Assembly: GCF_003111665.1 (NCBI RefSeq) | Contig: NZ_CP022188.1 | Coordinates: 124,001-188,000 of the forward strand | Direction of reading: 5' to 3' | From: Parazoarcus communis | GTDB lineage: Bacteria > Pseudomonadota > Gammaproteobacteria > Burkholderiales > Rhodocyclaceae | DNA length: 64,000 nt | Shown here: in pieces, positions 45,685 to 55,140 of the stretch | Position numbering within the stretch: position 1 is the first letter of the stretch | Layout of the letters: the number at the start of each line of letters is the position of its first letter | Made by a program: the position numbers and the translations under genes | The notes under the pieces: generated by a model | What the model was told of the DNA's origin: nothing | Database searches by the model: none | What the model saw: only the letters and a program-made list of their open reading frames with translations

Positions 45685-47025
45685 ATGTCCGCTTCCGGCT
45701 TCTCTTTCTCCCAGCCTCATTTGCGTGAAATCGCCGCAGATATCCTCAAGTACGCGAAGAAACGCGGCGCCTCTGCCTGCGAAACCGACGTATCCGAAGG
45801 CTTTGGTCAGTCGGTCGCCGTACGCAAGGGCGAAGTGGACACAATCGAGTACAACCGCGACAAGGGCATCGGCATCACGGTGTACCTCGGGCAGCAACGC
45901 GGACACGCGAGCACCTCGGACTTCTCCAAGGCTGCGCTGAAGGCCACGGTGGATGCAGCGCTGTCCATCGCCCGCTTCACCGCACCCGACCCTTGCGCCG
46001 GCCTCGCCGACAAGGCCCTGATGGCGAAGGACTGCCCCGACCTCGATCTTTTCCACCCGTGGGACATCACGGTGGACGGCGCGCTCGACCTTGCTCGCGA
46101 ATGCGAGGCGGCCGCTTTCGGCGTGAGCCCGAAGATCAGCAACTCGGAAGGCGCGAACGTCTCCATCCAGCAGTCGCACTTCGTATCCGCCAACAGCCTC
46201 GGCTTCATGGGCGGTTACGCCAGCAGCCGGCAAGGCCTGTCGTGCTCGGTGATCGCGGGTGAAGGCGAGCACATGCAGCGCGAGTTCTGGTACGACTCGC
46301 GGCGCGACGCGGCAGACCTGATGAGCGCAGCCGATGTGGGCCGGATTGCCGGCGAGCGTGCGCTGGCACGACTCGGCGCCAGGAAGATCCGGACCTGCAA
46401 GGTGCCGGTGATCTTTGAAGCGCCGCTGGCGGTGGCACTGATCGGCAACTTCGTGCAGGCCGTCAGCGGCGGCTCGCTGTATCGCAAATCGAGCTTCCTG
46501 CTCGACAGCCTCGGTCAGCAGGTGTTCTCGCCCATCGTCAGCATCGCCGAGCGCCCCCACCTCAAGAAAGCCTTCGGTTCGGGCTACTTCGACGGCGAAG
46601 GCGTGGCCACGCACGACCGCGACGTCGTCATCGACGGCGTATTGCAAGGCTATTTCCTGTCCAGCTACTCCGCGCGCAAGCTCGGCATGCAGACCACCGG
46701 CAATGCCGGCGGCTCGCACAACCTCCGGGTCAGCGCCGGTGAAGACGGCCTCGAGGCCATGATCCGCAACATGGACAAAGGCCTGCTGGTGACCGAACTG
46801 CTCGGCCATGGCGTCAATTACGTCACCGGCGATTACTCGCGCGGCGCAGCCGGTTTCTGGGTGGAGAAAGGCAAGATCAAGCACGCGGTCGAAGAAGTCA
46901 CGATTGCGGGGAACCTGCGCGACATGTTCCGCAACATCGTGGCCATCGGCAACGATGCGCTGCCGCGCGGCGCCAAGCATTGTGGCTCCATCCTGATCGA
47001 GCAGATGAAAGTCGCCGGTCGCTGA
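45685..47025 (+). CDS. pmbA: metalloprotease PmbA/TldE
   Basis: Non-zinc-binding partner of TldD; needed for microcin B17 processing and for proteolysis by the heterodimer. The 446 residues show VRKGEVDTIEYNRDKG, GFMGGYASSRQGLSCSVI, VIFEAPLAVALIGNFV and GHGVNYVTGDYSRGAAGFWV. The zinc H-E-x3-H of TldD is absent, as usual. ATG 45685 chosen over a TTG seven codons upstream. darP-pmbA is a conserved divergent neighbourhood. Confidence 0.95.
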   Translation: MSASGFSFSQPHLREIAADILKYAKKRGASACETDVSEGFGQSVAVRKGEVDTIEYNRDKGIGITVYLGQQRGHASTSDFSKAALKATVDAALSIARFTAPDPCAGLADKALMAKDCPDLDLFHPWDITVDGALDLARECEAAAFGVSPKISNSEGANVSIQQSHFVSANSLGFMGGYASSRQGLSCSVIAGEGEHMQREFWYDSRRDAADLMSAADVGRIAGERALARLGARKIRTCKVPVIFEAPLAVALIGNFVQAVSGGSLYRKSSFLLDSLGQQVFSPIVSIAERPHLKKAFGSGYFDGEGVATHDRDVVIDGVLQGYFLSSYSARKLGMQTTGNAGGSHNLRVSAGEDGLEAMIRNMDKGLLVTELLGHGVNYVTGDYSRGAAGFWVEKGKIKHAVEEVTIAGNLRDMFRNIVAIGNDALPRGAKHCGSILIEQMKVAGR

Positions 47026-47175
47026 ACCACGGATGACAGGGGGTACGGTGCCATCACCGTCCCTGCCTGCGCCCACGTTCAGGGCACGCCCCGCCCGCCT
47101 CGCCTGCACCTCTCGCCACGATTGCGAACGGCCGCACGCATAACCATGCACGAATGATGGCTTTTATACTGCTCC

Positions 47176-49848
47176 ATGAACCTCGCCTATAGCATCCGGC
47201 TCCAGCGGCGAATCCGGACCTACGCCACCATTGGCATTCTGGTGACAGGCCTGCTGGTTGCCATTGCGACGGCCATCCCGCTTTACCACGATGCCCATGA
47301 CCGTGCCGCGGCCGCCTATGTCGAAGACGCCCGTGCCCGCGCCCGTTCTGCCGGGCAGTTCATCGTCAAGGCCAACGACATCGCACGTCAGATCGCCAGC
47401 CGCAGCGGCATCCGTGATCAGCTCGAGGCCTATAACGGGTGGGAGATCGACAGGTCGGCATTGGTCGAATACTCCGCCCCGCGCATTCGTGACGCGCTGA
47501 GTCAGGGCAGAAACATTGCGGGACTGGTGCGGCTCGACCAGGGCAATGATCCGGTCATCGAGATCGGTCAGCAGATCCCCGCAGCACTCCTGCAGATCGC
47601 CTCGTCGAAGGAACCCGTCACGTGCGGACCGCTGCGCATCGACGACAAGGTCATGTTGCTGGTGAGTGCCCCCGTCCTGTCGCGCGATGGTGTTCGTACA
47701 GGCACGGACATCCTCTCCTTCGAGATGGCGGCTCTCGACGAACTGCTCAACAATGACCCCAAGGGCGAGCACAACATCCGCCAGCTCCTGTTCAACAGCA
47801 CCGATCAGGCAGTGGTGGAGTTCAACCGTCTGACGCCCGGCGGTCGGCTGCTGGATGCGGGGCAGCCGGAACAGGCCTTCCTTGAACGTGCTGCGGGCGG
47901 CATGACCGGGCTGGACGAGTTTGAACGAAGCGACGGGTCGGCCAGCATGGTGGCCTATGCGCCCCTGCCCGAGATGCCGGGATGGAGTCTTGCGCTCGTT
48001 ACCCCTGCGCGCACCTTCGATACGCCGGTCCTGTTTCGTCTTGCCAGCCCGCTGCTGATGATCACCCTGCTGGTCCTTGGAGGCGCGTGGCTGACGGCGC
48101 GCGCCATTCGCCCGGTCGCCGACAAGGTCGTGCAGCAATCACGAAAGCTGGGCGAAATGAGCGAGAGCATGGCACTGGCTGCATCCGTCTTCGAGGGCAG
48201 CCCGCAGGCCGTGCTCATTCTCGACGCGACGCACCACATTCTGGAGACCAATGAGGCCTGCCACACCATTACCGGCTTCGGCCTCACGGAGTTGCGCGGC
48301 AGGACGATGTGTCAGGCCCTGTGCATCAGCACCGATGAGGGCGGCATGTGCAGCGAACTCTGGCGGGGTGTTGATGAGGCCGGCGAATGGCACGGTGAAG
48401 TCCGTCTGATGCGCCGCTACGGGGAAACCTTCCCTGCCTGGTGCAGCATCAATGCGGTGCTCGACGGCAGCGGCAAACCACGCCACTACATCGCCATGCT
48501 CTCGGACATCAGTGACAAGAAGCAGGCCGAGGACCGCATCCGTCACCTTGCCCAGCATGACCCGCTGACCGGCCTGCCCAACCGCAGCCTGCTTGCCGAC
48601 CGCCTCGAGCACGCGCTGGAACGGGGGCGCCGGAGCGAAAGCCGTGTGGCGCTGCTGTTCATCGACCTCGACCGCTTCAAGCACGTAAACGACAGCCTCG
48701 GCCACCCCGTGGGCGACCGCCTGCTGCAGGAGGTCGCCCACCGCCTTCATTCAACAGTGCGCCAGCAGGACACCCTTGCCCGTCAGGGGGGCGACGAATT
48801 CGTCGTCATTCTCGAAGACATCGAAGGGCCGGACGATGCGGCACGAGTCGCCGTGAAGCTTCTCTCCACCCTCGAGGCGCCGGTAATCCTGGACGGGCAC
48901 GAGATCTTCGTCGGTGGCAGCATCGGGATCAGCCTCTTCCCGAGCGACGGAGACAGTGGCGAAGCCTTGCTGCGCTGCGCCGATTCCGCCATGTACGAGG
49001 CCAAGGAGCAGGGACGCAGCACCTATCGTTTCTACACGGCCGAACAGACCCGTATCAGCCGCGAACGCTTCGAGCTCGAGAGCGGACTGCGCCGTGCCAT
49101 TGAGCGCGATGAACTGCGCCTGTTCTACCAGCCCCAGGCAGCCTGTGCGAACGGCCAGCTGGTGGGTGTAGAGGCGCTGGTGCGCTGGCAGCATCCGGAA
49201 CGCGGACTGGTGCCCCCCGACCGCTTCATCCCGCTAGCAGAAGAAATCGGCCTCATCGGCCAGATCGGCGAATGGGTACTGAACACGGCCTGCGCCCAGG
49301 CCCGGCAGTGGGCACAGGCCGGCCATCCGTTGCGGGTCGCGGTCAATCTGTCGAGCCATCAGGTGTCGCAGGACAGACTATTCGACACCGTAAAAGCGGC
49401 GCTCGATCGCACCGGACTCTCGCCCAGCCAGCTCGAACTCGAAATTACCGAAGGGCACGTACTCAAGCGCGTCGAGGAGTGCATCGTCGAACTGCATCGG
49501 GTCAAGACGCTGGGGGTCAGCCTTGCAATCGACGACTTCGGTACGGGCTACTCCTCATTGAGCTACCTGAAACGCCTGCCTGTGGATCGTCTGAAGATCG
49601 ACCGCAGCTTTGTCGAGGGCATTCCCGACGACCACGACGACATCTCGATCGTGGCCACCATCCTGTCGATGGCACGCAACCTGGGCATGGGCGTGATCGC
49701 GGAAGGCGTGGAAACACCCGCCCAGATCGAACATCTGGTTGCGGCCCGCTGCGGCGAATACCAGGGCTATCTGCTGGGAAAACCCATGCCGCCCGACGCA
49801 CTGCAGGACTGGATGGACCGCCACCGGGCCAATCACCCGGACACCTGA
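47176..49848 (+). CDS. membrane-bound GGDEF-EAL protein with sensor and PAS domains
   Basis: Predicted to make and/or degrade c-di-GMP at the inner membrane. The 890 residues hold a helix near the start (TIGILVTGLLVAIATAIPLY), a periplasmic sensor region of about 250 residues, a second helix (LASPLLMITLLVLGGAWL), a PAS domain (about 335-455), a GGDEF domain with an intact GGDEF (538-542) preceded by the inhibitory RQQD site, and an EAL domain starting with EAL at 666-668 (EALVRW) and containing DDFGTGYSSLSYLKRLP. Both active sites look intact, so the net direction cannot be read. No ribosome site precedes ATG 47176. Confidence 0.93.
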   Translation: MNLAYSIRLQRRIRTYATIGILVTGLLVAIATAIPLYHDAHDRAAAAYVEDARARARSAGQFIVKANDIARQIASRSGIRDQLEAYNGWEIDRSALVEYSAPRIRDALSQGRNIAGLVRLDQGNDPVIEIGQQIPAALLQIASSKEPVTCGPLRIDDKVMLLVSAPVLSRDGVRTGTDILSFEMAALDELLNNDPKGEHNIRQLLFNSTDQAVVEFNRLTPGGRLLDAGQPEQAFLERAAGGMTGLDEFERSDGSASMVAYAPLPEMPGWSLALVTPARTFDTPVLFRLASPLLMITLLVLGGAWLTARAIRPVADKVVQQSRKLGEMSESMALAASVFEGSPQAVLILDATHHILETNEACHTITGFGLTELRGRTMCQALCISTDEGGMCSELWRGVDEAGEWHGEVRLMRRYGETFPAWCSINAVLDGSGKPRHYIAMLSDISDKKQAEDRIRHLAQHDPLTGLPNRSLLADRLEHALERGRRSESRVALLFIDLDRFKHVNDSLGHPVGDRLLQEVAHRLHSTVRQQDTLARQGGDEFVVILEDIEGPDDAARVAVKLLSTLEAPVILDGHEIFVGGSIGISLFPSDGDSGEALLRCADSAMYEAKEQGRSTYRFYTAEQTRISRERFELESGLRRAIERDELRLFYQPQAACANGQLVGVEALVRWQHPERGLVPPDRFIPLAEEIGLIGQIGEWVLNTACAQARQWAQAGHPLRVAVNLSSHQVSQDRLFDTVKAALDRTGLSPSQLELEITEGHVLKRVEECIVELHRVKTLGVSLAIDDFGTGYSSLSYLKRLPVDRLKIDRSFVEGIPDDHDDISIVATILSMARNLGMGVIAEGVETPAQIEHLVAARCGEYQGYLLGKPMPPDALQDWMDRHRANHPDT

Positions 49849-49854
49849 CGCGGC

Positions 49855-51075
49855 TCAGCGCGGGCCGGGGCCGGCCTCGCGCAACGCCCTCAGTGCGGCC
49901 TGACCTGCACGTCCGTCGCTCTTCAGCCCGAGCGCTTCCAGTTCCAGCTTGAGCGCCTCGCGTGTGCGGGAGCCGATCATGCCATCGACCTCACCGATGT
50001 CGTGGCCACGGTCCAGCAGCAGGCGCTGCAGCTCACGGCGCTCGGCCCGCGACAGCCCGGCATCGTCCGTCGGCCAGGGCGCAGCGAATGCGCTGCCGCC
50101 ACGCAGGCGATCGGAGAGATGTGCGATCGCCAGCGCATAGCTTTCGGCCGCGTTATAGCCGTAGAGCGCGTCGAAATTGCGTCCGACGAGGAAGGCCGGG
50201 CCTTCCTTGCCAGCCGGCAGCAACAGGCCACTGACCGGCGTATCTTCCGGCAGCGGACTGCCATCGATCCGCGTCAGCCCGTACTTGACCCAGTCTCGCG
50301 CCGGCCGCTTGCTGCGACGTCCGGCAAGACCGGCGTCAAAGCCTGCGGGCAAGGCCACCTCGAAGCCCCACCGTTCCTCGGTACGCCATCCTGCACGGCG
50401 CAGGAAGTTGGCGGTCGATGCCAGCGCGTCGGGCACGCTGTCGACCAGATCCCGGCGTCCGTCGCGATCGAAGTCGACAGCCAGGCGCACAAAGGTCGAT
50501 GGCATGAACTGGGTGTGGCCAAAGGCGCCCGCCCAGGAACCGGTAAGGCGCTCGGGCGCGACATGGCCTTCCTGGATGATCTTCAGCGTGGTGAAGAACT
50601 CGCCCTTGAAGAATGACTGCCGGCGCCCGAAACACGACAAGGTCGACAGCGATGTCAGCAAGGGGCGGCTGCCAAAGTTGCGGCCAAAGTTGCTCTCGAC
50701 GCCCCACACTGCGACCACCGTGGCGGGATCGACGCCATAGACGGCTTCCACCCTTTGCAGCACTTCACCCCACTGCTCGAGCATCGCGCGCCCATCGGCA
50801 ATGCGCTCATCGTCGACCAGTGCCGCGATGTAGTCCCAGATCGGCGTAACGAACTCCGGCTGCGCATCGAGGAAGCCGAGCACGGCCATGTCGGGCTCGA
50901 GCCCTGCGGCATGCGCGTCGAAGGTCGACTGCGCAACACCATGCTGAACCGCCTCGGTACGCAGGCGATCCAGGCAATCTGTAAAAGCCTGGTCAGCAAG
51001 GACCGGAAGGGGCAGCGTCAGCAGCGCGGACAGGACCAGTGAGCGGGGAAGCAGGGGGGATGGGCGCGTTTTCAT
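49855..51075 (-). CDS. lytic murein transglycosylase (MltB type) with peptidoglycan-binding domain
   Basis: Periplasmic peptidoglycan-cleaving enzyme, 406 residues. A signal peptide is followed by an SLT_2 domain with the catalytic Glu in VVAVWGVESNFGRNFGSRP, and GAFGHTQFMPSTFVRLAVDFDRDGRRDL. The last about 60 residues form a PG_binding_1 domain (RRELQRLLLDRGHDIGEVDGMIGSRTREA). There is no lipobox cysteine, so it is a soluble MltB-like protein rather than a lipoprotein. Convergent with the GGDEF-EAL gene. Confidence 0.92.
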   Translation of the reverse strand: MKTRPSPLLPRSLVLSALLTLPLPVLADQAFTDCLDRLRTEAVQHGVAQSTFDAHAAGLEPDMAVLGFLDAQPEFVTPIWDYIAALVDDERIADGRAMLEQWGEVLQRVEAVYGVDPATVVAVWGVESNFGRNFGSRPLLTSLSTLSCFGRRQSFFKGEFFTTLKIIQEGHVAPERLTGSWAGAFGHTQFMPSTFVRLAVDFDRDGRRDLVDSVPDALASTANFLRRAGWRTEERWGFEVALPAGFDAGLAGRRSKRPARDWVKYGLTRIDGSPLPEDTPVSGLLLPAGKEGPAFLVGRNFDALYGYNAAESYALAIAHLSDRLRGGSAFAAPWPTDDAGLSRAERRELQRLLLDRGHDIGEVDGMIGSRTREALKLELEALGLKSDGRAGQAALRALREAGPGPR

Positions 51076-51188
51076 GCCGCCATTCTACCCTCGGCAGCGG
51101 CTGCGGGTTCCACCCTTGCCCGCGGCAAGCCTCCCCGACTCACCGGTTTCAGGCTACGATCGCCGCACTGCACAAACGATCCCTTGCC

Positions 51189-52124
51189 ATGGACCTGCTC
51201 ACCGACATCATCCTGCGCGCCGGCCGCTCGGCAGTCGAGCTCTCGCTCTTCGTGCTCCTTCCGATCATGGTGGTGATGCTCTCGCTGATGCGCCTGCTCG
51301 AAGCAAAGGGTCTCATCGACATGGCCATCGCGCGCATCACCCCCGCGCTGCGCCCACTCGGCCTGACCGGGCTGGGCGTGTTTGCTGCGCTGCAGATCAG
51401 CTTCGTGAGCTTCGCGGCGCCCGTCGCCACGCTCACCATGATGGAGAGCCGCGGCAGCTCCGACCGCCATATTGCGGCCACTCTCGCCATGGTGCTGGCG
51501 ATGGCTCAGGGCAACGTCACCTTCCCAATGGCAGCCATGGGCCTGGCCTTCGGCCCTACCCTGATGCTGTCCGCAATCGGCGGCCTGGTTGCGGCAGCGG
51601 TCACCTACCATCTGTTCGGCCGCGGCCTGTCGGCGGCTGAAGCGCCCCTGGACGAAACCCTCCACCACCGGGTGGCTGACGACGCCAAGGGGGTGCTCGA
51701 CGTCATCAACCGCGCCGGCGCCGAAGCTTTCAAGATTGCCATCGGCGCGATTCCGATGCTGGTGCTGGCCCTGGTCGCGGTCATGGTGCTACGACTGACG
51801 GGCACCATCGACCTGCTCACCCACCTGCTCGCCCCGGGCCTGACCATGATCGGTATCGACCCGGCGCTGATTCTGCCCACGCTCACCAAGTTCATTGCCG
51901 GCGGCACTGCGATGATGGGAGTGATGGACGACATGCTGAAAGCCGGTTCCGCCACGGTGACCACGCTCAACAGCAGCGCGGGCTTCCTCATCAGCCCGCT
52001 CGACGTCCCCGGCGTGGCGGTGCTGATTTCTGCCGGCCGGCGGGTGACCAAGGTATGGAAGCCGGCGGTCTTCGGCGCTGCTGTGGGTATCGTGATCCGC
52101 ACCGCTGGCCACGCCCTGCTCTGA
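51189..52124 (+). CDS. nucleoside-recognition (Gate) domain membrane protein
   Basis: 311-residue polytopic inner-membrane protein with the Gate/nucleoside-recognition pattern also seen in SpmA/SpmB and nucleoside transporters: LFVLLPIMVVMLSLMRLLE, GVFAALQISFVSFAAPVATLTMM and the second repeat AFKIAIGAIPMLVLALVAVMVL with GTAMMGVMDDML. Two halves of similar layout. Transport substrate unknown. ATG 51189 fits the first helix; the open frame upstream is not membrane-like. Confidence 0.82.
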   Translation: MDLLTDIILRAGRSAVELSLFVLLPIMVVMLSLMRLLEAKGLIDMAIARITPALRPLGLTGLGVFAALQISFVSFAAPVATLTMMESRGSSDRHIAATLAMVLAMAQGNVTFPMAAMGLAFGPTLMLSAIGGLVAAAVTYHLFGRGLSAAEAPLDETLHHRVADDAKGVLDVINRAGAEAFKIAIGAIPMLVLALVAVMVLRLTGTIDLLTHLLAPGLTMIGIDPALILPTLTKFIAGGTAMMGVMDDMLKAGSATVTTLNSSAGFLISPLDVPGVAVLISAGRRVTKVWKPAVFGAAVGIVIRTAGHALL

Positions 52125-52208
52125 CCTTCCTCAGCTTCTTGCCCGACAGGCTGACCGACAACCGCGCACCGGGTTAAGCTGCCGCCTCCACCCGAACGGA
52201 GAATAGCC

Positions 52209-52568
52209 ATGCTCCAGGCCCTGACCCTTCTGCTCGTATTTCAGCTTGTCGGCGAAGTGATCGTGCGCGCCTTCGCCCTGCCCGTGCCGGGCCCGGTGAT
52301 CGGCATGGCACTTCTGTTTGCCGCCCTGATGCTGCGCGGCGGGCCGAGTGAATCCCTGCGCGAGACCGCGGGATCGCTGCTGCAGCATCTGTCGCTGCTG
52401 TTCGTGCCGGCAGGAACCGGGGTGATCCTGTACGGCAGCCGGCTTGCCGACGAATGGCTGCCGCTGACCGCAGCACTGCTGGGCAGCACATTCCTGACCA
52501 TCGCCATGACGGCGCTCCTGCTGCGTGCGCTCGGCAAACGCAGCCGCCACCCGGAGCGTCCGTCGTGA
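52209..52568 (+). CDS. CidA/LrgA-family protein
   Basis: 119-residue holin-like membrane protein with about four helices (ALTLLLVFQLVGEVIVRAFAL, GPVIGMALLFAALML, LSLLFVPAGTGVILYG, AALLGSTFLTIAMTALLL) and the family motif PVPGPVIGM. Partner of the LrgB-like protein whose GTG start overlaps its stop. In Staphylococcus the pair controls autolysis; in plants and other bacteria LrgAB-like proteins move glycolate or pyruvate. Confidence 0.9.
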   Translation: MLQALTLLLVFQLVGEVIVRAFALPVPGPVIGMALLFAALMLRGGPSESLRETAGSLLQHLSLLFVPAGTGVILYGSRLADEWLPLTAALLGSTFLTIAMTALLLRALGKRSRHPERPS

Positions 52569-53299
52569 ACGGCAACCTGAACGAGATCTGGGTCTATCTC
52601 TCGACCACGCCGCTGCTTGGCCTCACCCTGACCCTGATCGCCTATCAGGCCGCGTTCTGGATATACAAGCGGCTTGGCTTTCACCCGCTGGCGAACCCGG
52701 TCCTGATTGCCGTGGCGATGCTTGCCAGCGTGCTGCTGCTGACCGGCACGCCCTACACCACCTACTTCGACGGTGCCCAGTTCGTGCACTTCCTGCTCGG
52801 CCCTGCCACGGTGGCGCTGGCCATTCCGCTGCATGCACAGTGGCCGCGCCTGAAGGCCATGGCCGGACCGCTCCTGATCAGCCTGCTGGCCGGGTCGCTC
52901 ACCGCGGCGCTGTCGGCCTACGCCATCGGCGCAGCGCTTGGCGCCAGCCGCGAGTCGCTGATGTCGCTCGCGCCCAAGAGCGTCACCACACCGATCGCCA
53001 TGGCCGTCGCCGAGCGCCTGGGCGGCCTGCCTTCGCTGACCGCAGTGCTGGTAATCATGACCGGCATCCTCGGCGCAGTCGGCGCACGCTACATCTATCA
53101 GTGGCTGCGCATCGAGGACCACGCCGTCCGTGGCTTCGCCATCGGCATTGCCTCGCATGGCATCGGCACCGCACGCGCCTTCCAGGTCAGCGAGCAGGCC
53201 GGCGCCTTCGCGGCCCTCGCCATGGGGCTGAACGGATTGGTCACCGCCCTGTCTCTGCCATGGATCCTGCCCTGGATCGAAAGCCTGCTCAACCGCTGA
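52565..53299 (+). CDS. LrgB-family membrane protein
   Basis: 244-residue polytopic protein with the LrgB signatures NPVLIAVAMLASVLLLTGT, ALAIPLHAQWPRLKAM, LAPKSVTTPIAMAVAERLGG and GIASHGIGTARAFQ. GTG start at 52565 overlaps the LrgA-like stop (GTGA), so the two are translated together. Possible glycolate/pyruvate carrier or autolysis regulator; sequence does not decide. Confidence 0.92.
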   Translation: MNGNLNEIWVYLSTTPLLGLTLTLIAYQAAFWIYKRLGFHPLANPVLIAVAMLASVLLLTGTPYTTYFDGAQFVHFLLGPATVALAIPLHAQWPRLKAMAGPLLISLLAGSLTAALSAYAIGAALGASRESLMSLAPKSVTTPIAMAVAERLGGLPSLTAVLVIMTGILGAVGARYIYQWLRIEDHAVRGFAIGIASHGIGTARAFQVSEQAGAFAALAMGLNGLVTALSLPWILPWIESLLNR

Positions 53300-53325
53300 A
53301 CACACACCCCTGGAAGGTCTACTGA

Positions 53326-54951
53326 ATGCTGAGTGCGGTATATCGCTGGATTGATCGCAACATCCTCGAACTCGGTCGCGAGATGCGACTTTCCTACCTC
53401 CCGCCGCTGATGGTCTATTGCGCCGCCGGCGTGTCCGGGCTCACCGGCATCGTCGGGACCTTCTTCATCAAGGACTATCTCGAGCTCTCGGCCGCCTTTC
53501 TCGCCGCACTCGGCTTCTGGGCCGGCATCCCGTGGGCGCTGAAGATGCCCATCGGCCACATGGTCGATCTGCTGTGGCGCTACAAGAGCGGGCTGGTGTA
53601 TCTGGGCGCGAGCCTGATTGCCGCCAGCCTGCTGATCATGTGCGGCCTCATCGGACAACCCTCGGCCATGCGCACCGTCATGCCGGTCGAAGCCTGGTTC
53701 GTGCTCTCGGCCCTGCTCGCACCGGTGGGCTACGTCATGCAGGACGCAGTCGCCGACGCGATGACCGTCGAAGCCGTTCCCCGTATCGACGCCGCCGGCA
53801 AGCCGATCGCGGCCGACACCATCCGCCTGATGCACACCACGATGCAGATGCTCGGCCGGGTGGCGATCATCGGCGGCAGCGTGCTCGTCTCCATTGCCAA
53901 CGTGGTGATGTTCCAGGGCGCGGAGAACCTGCCGGAGGTGGAAAAGGTCGCGATCTACCTGCAGATCTACGAGATGGCGCTCATCATCCCGCTGCTGTCG
54001 ATCAGCGGCGTGGTCCTCGCCGGCTTCCTCAAGCGCGCCGAAGCGCGCCGCCTCGCCGGCCTCGGCCACAGCCAGCGCGAGATCGACCGCCTGGTGCATG
54101 ACCCGGAAGAGAAAACCCAGCCCAACTGGTGGATTCTGGGCGGCAGCGCCGCCTTCGTCGCGCTGACGCTCACGGTGGGCCTGTCCGGTATCGAATATGG
54201 CCAGGAGATCATCTTTGTCGGCTCCTTCGCCGTGATCGCAATGATGATGGGCCGGCTGCTGCGCGAGCTCCCGCCGGAGGCCGCCCGCACCCTGCTTGGC
54301 ACGGCCGTCGTCATCTTCGTGTTTCGCGCCATGCCGGGAACCGGGGCCGGCGCCGGCTGGTGGATGATCGACGAACTCGGTTTCGACCAGTCCTTCCTGT
54401 CCAGGCTGGATCTCATCACCAGCGCCCTGACCCTGGCGGGGCTGTTCCTGTTCCGCCGCTTCATGGCAGAGAAGCCGATTGCCTCCATCGTCATCTTCCT
54501 GACCCTTGCCGCCACCGTGCTGACCCTGCCCATCATCGGGATGTATCACGGCCTGCACGAATGGACCGCAAGCATGACCGGCGGCGTTGTCGATGCGCGC
54601 TTCATCGCCATTGCCAACACCGCGCTCGAATCACCGCTCGGTCAGGTGGCCATGGTGCCGATGCTGGCGTGGATTGCAAACTCGGCCCCGCCACACCTCA
54701 AGGCGACCTTCTTTGCCGTCATGGCCTCATTTACCAACCTCGCCCTGTCCGCCTCGCAACTGGGAACGAAGTACCTGAACGAGATCTTCACCATCACGCG
54801 CGAGGTGAGGGATGCTGCAAGCAACGCCATCAAGCTGCCTGCCGACTACAGCGAACTCGGCATGCTGCTCGTAGCCGTCACCGCGCTCGGGCTGTGCCTG
54901 CCCTTGCTGGCCATCTGGATCACCCGAAAGCTCGGCCTGCGCTGCGCCTGA
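53326..54951 (+). CDS. BT1/folate-biopterin-type MFS permease (predicted)
   Basis: 541-residue inner-membrane protein with 12 or more helices. Start MLSAVYRWIDRNILELGREM leads into LPPLMVYCAAGVSGLTGIVGTFFIKDYL, and the FWAGIPWALKMPIGHMVDLL and YVMQDAVADAMTVEAVP segments resemble BT1 folate-biopterin transporters (PF03092). Folate transport itself is not shown. GGAAGG lies before the start. It follows the LrgB-like gene by 26 bp and is likely in the same operon. Confidence 0.72.
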   Translation: MLSAVYRWIDRNILELGREMRLSYLPPLMVYCAAGVSGLTGIVGTFFIKDYLELSAAFLAALGFWAGIPWALKMPIGHMVDLLWRYKSGLVYLGASLIAASLLIMCGLIGQPSAMRTVMPVEAWFVLSALLAPVGYVMQDAVADAMTVEAVPRIDAAGKPIAADTIRLMHTTMQMLGRVAIIGGSVLVSIANVVMFQGAENLPEVEKVAIYLQIYEMALIIPLLSISGVVLAGFLKRAEARRLAGLGHSQREIDRLVHDPEEKTQPNWWILGGSAAFVALTLTVGLSGIEYGQEIIFVGSFAVIAMMMGRLLRELPPEAARTLLGTAVVIFVFRAMPGTGAGAGWWMIDELGFDQSFLSRLDLITSALTLAGLFLFRRFMAEKPIASIVIFLTLAATVLTLPIIGMYHGLHEWTASMTGGVVDARFIAIANTALESPLGQVAMVPMLAWIANSAPPHLKATFFAVMASFTNLALSASQLGTKYLNEIFTITREVRDAASNAIKLPADYSELGMLLVAVTALGLCLPLLAIWITRKLGLRCA

Positions 54952-55140
54952 CCAGGCCGTCCTAGGCGCTCGCGCACTCGCGTGAGCGCCTGCCCCGGAT
55001 ACCAGGTGCATTTCGCGACCGCGCAGGATGACACACCCGGGAAACCCATCTGCATCTATCATGGCACTGCCGGCAAGACCGGGGGCAGCGCTGACGCACA
55101 GACTGTGCCGGTGCCATGAGCCGATGACTGGGGACACCAC

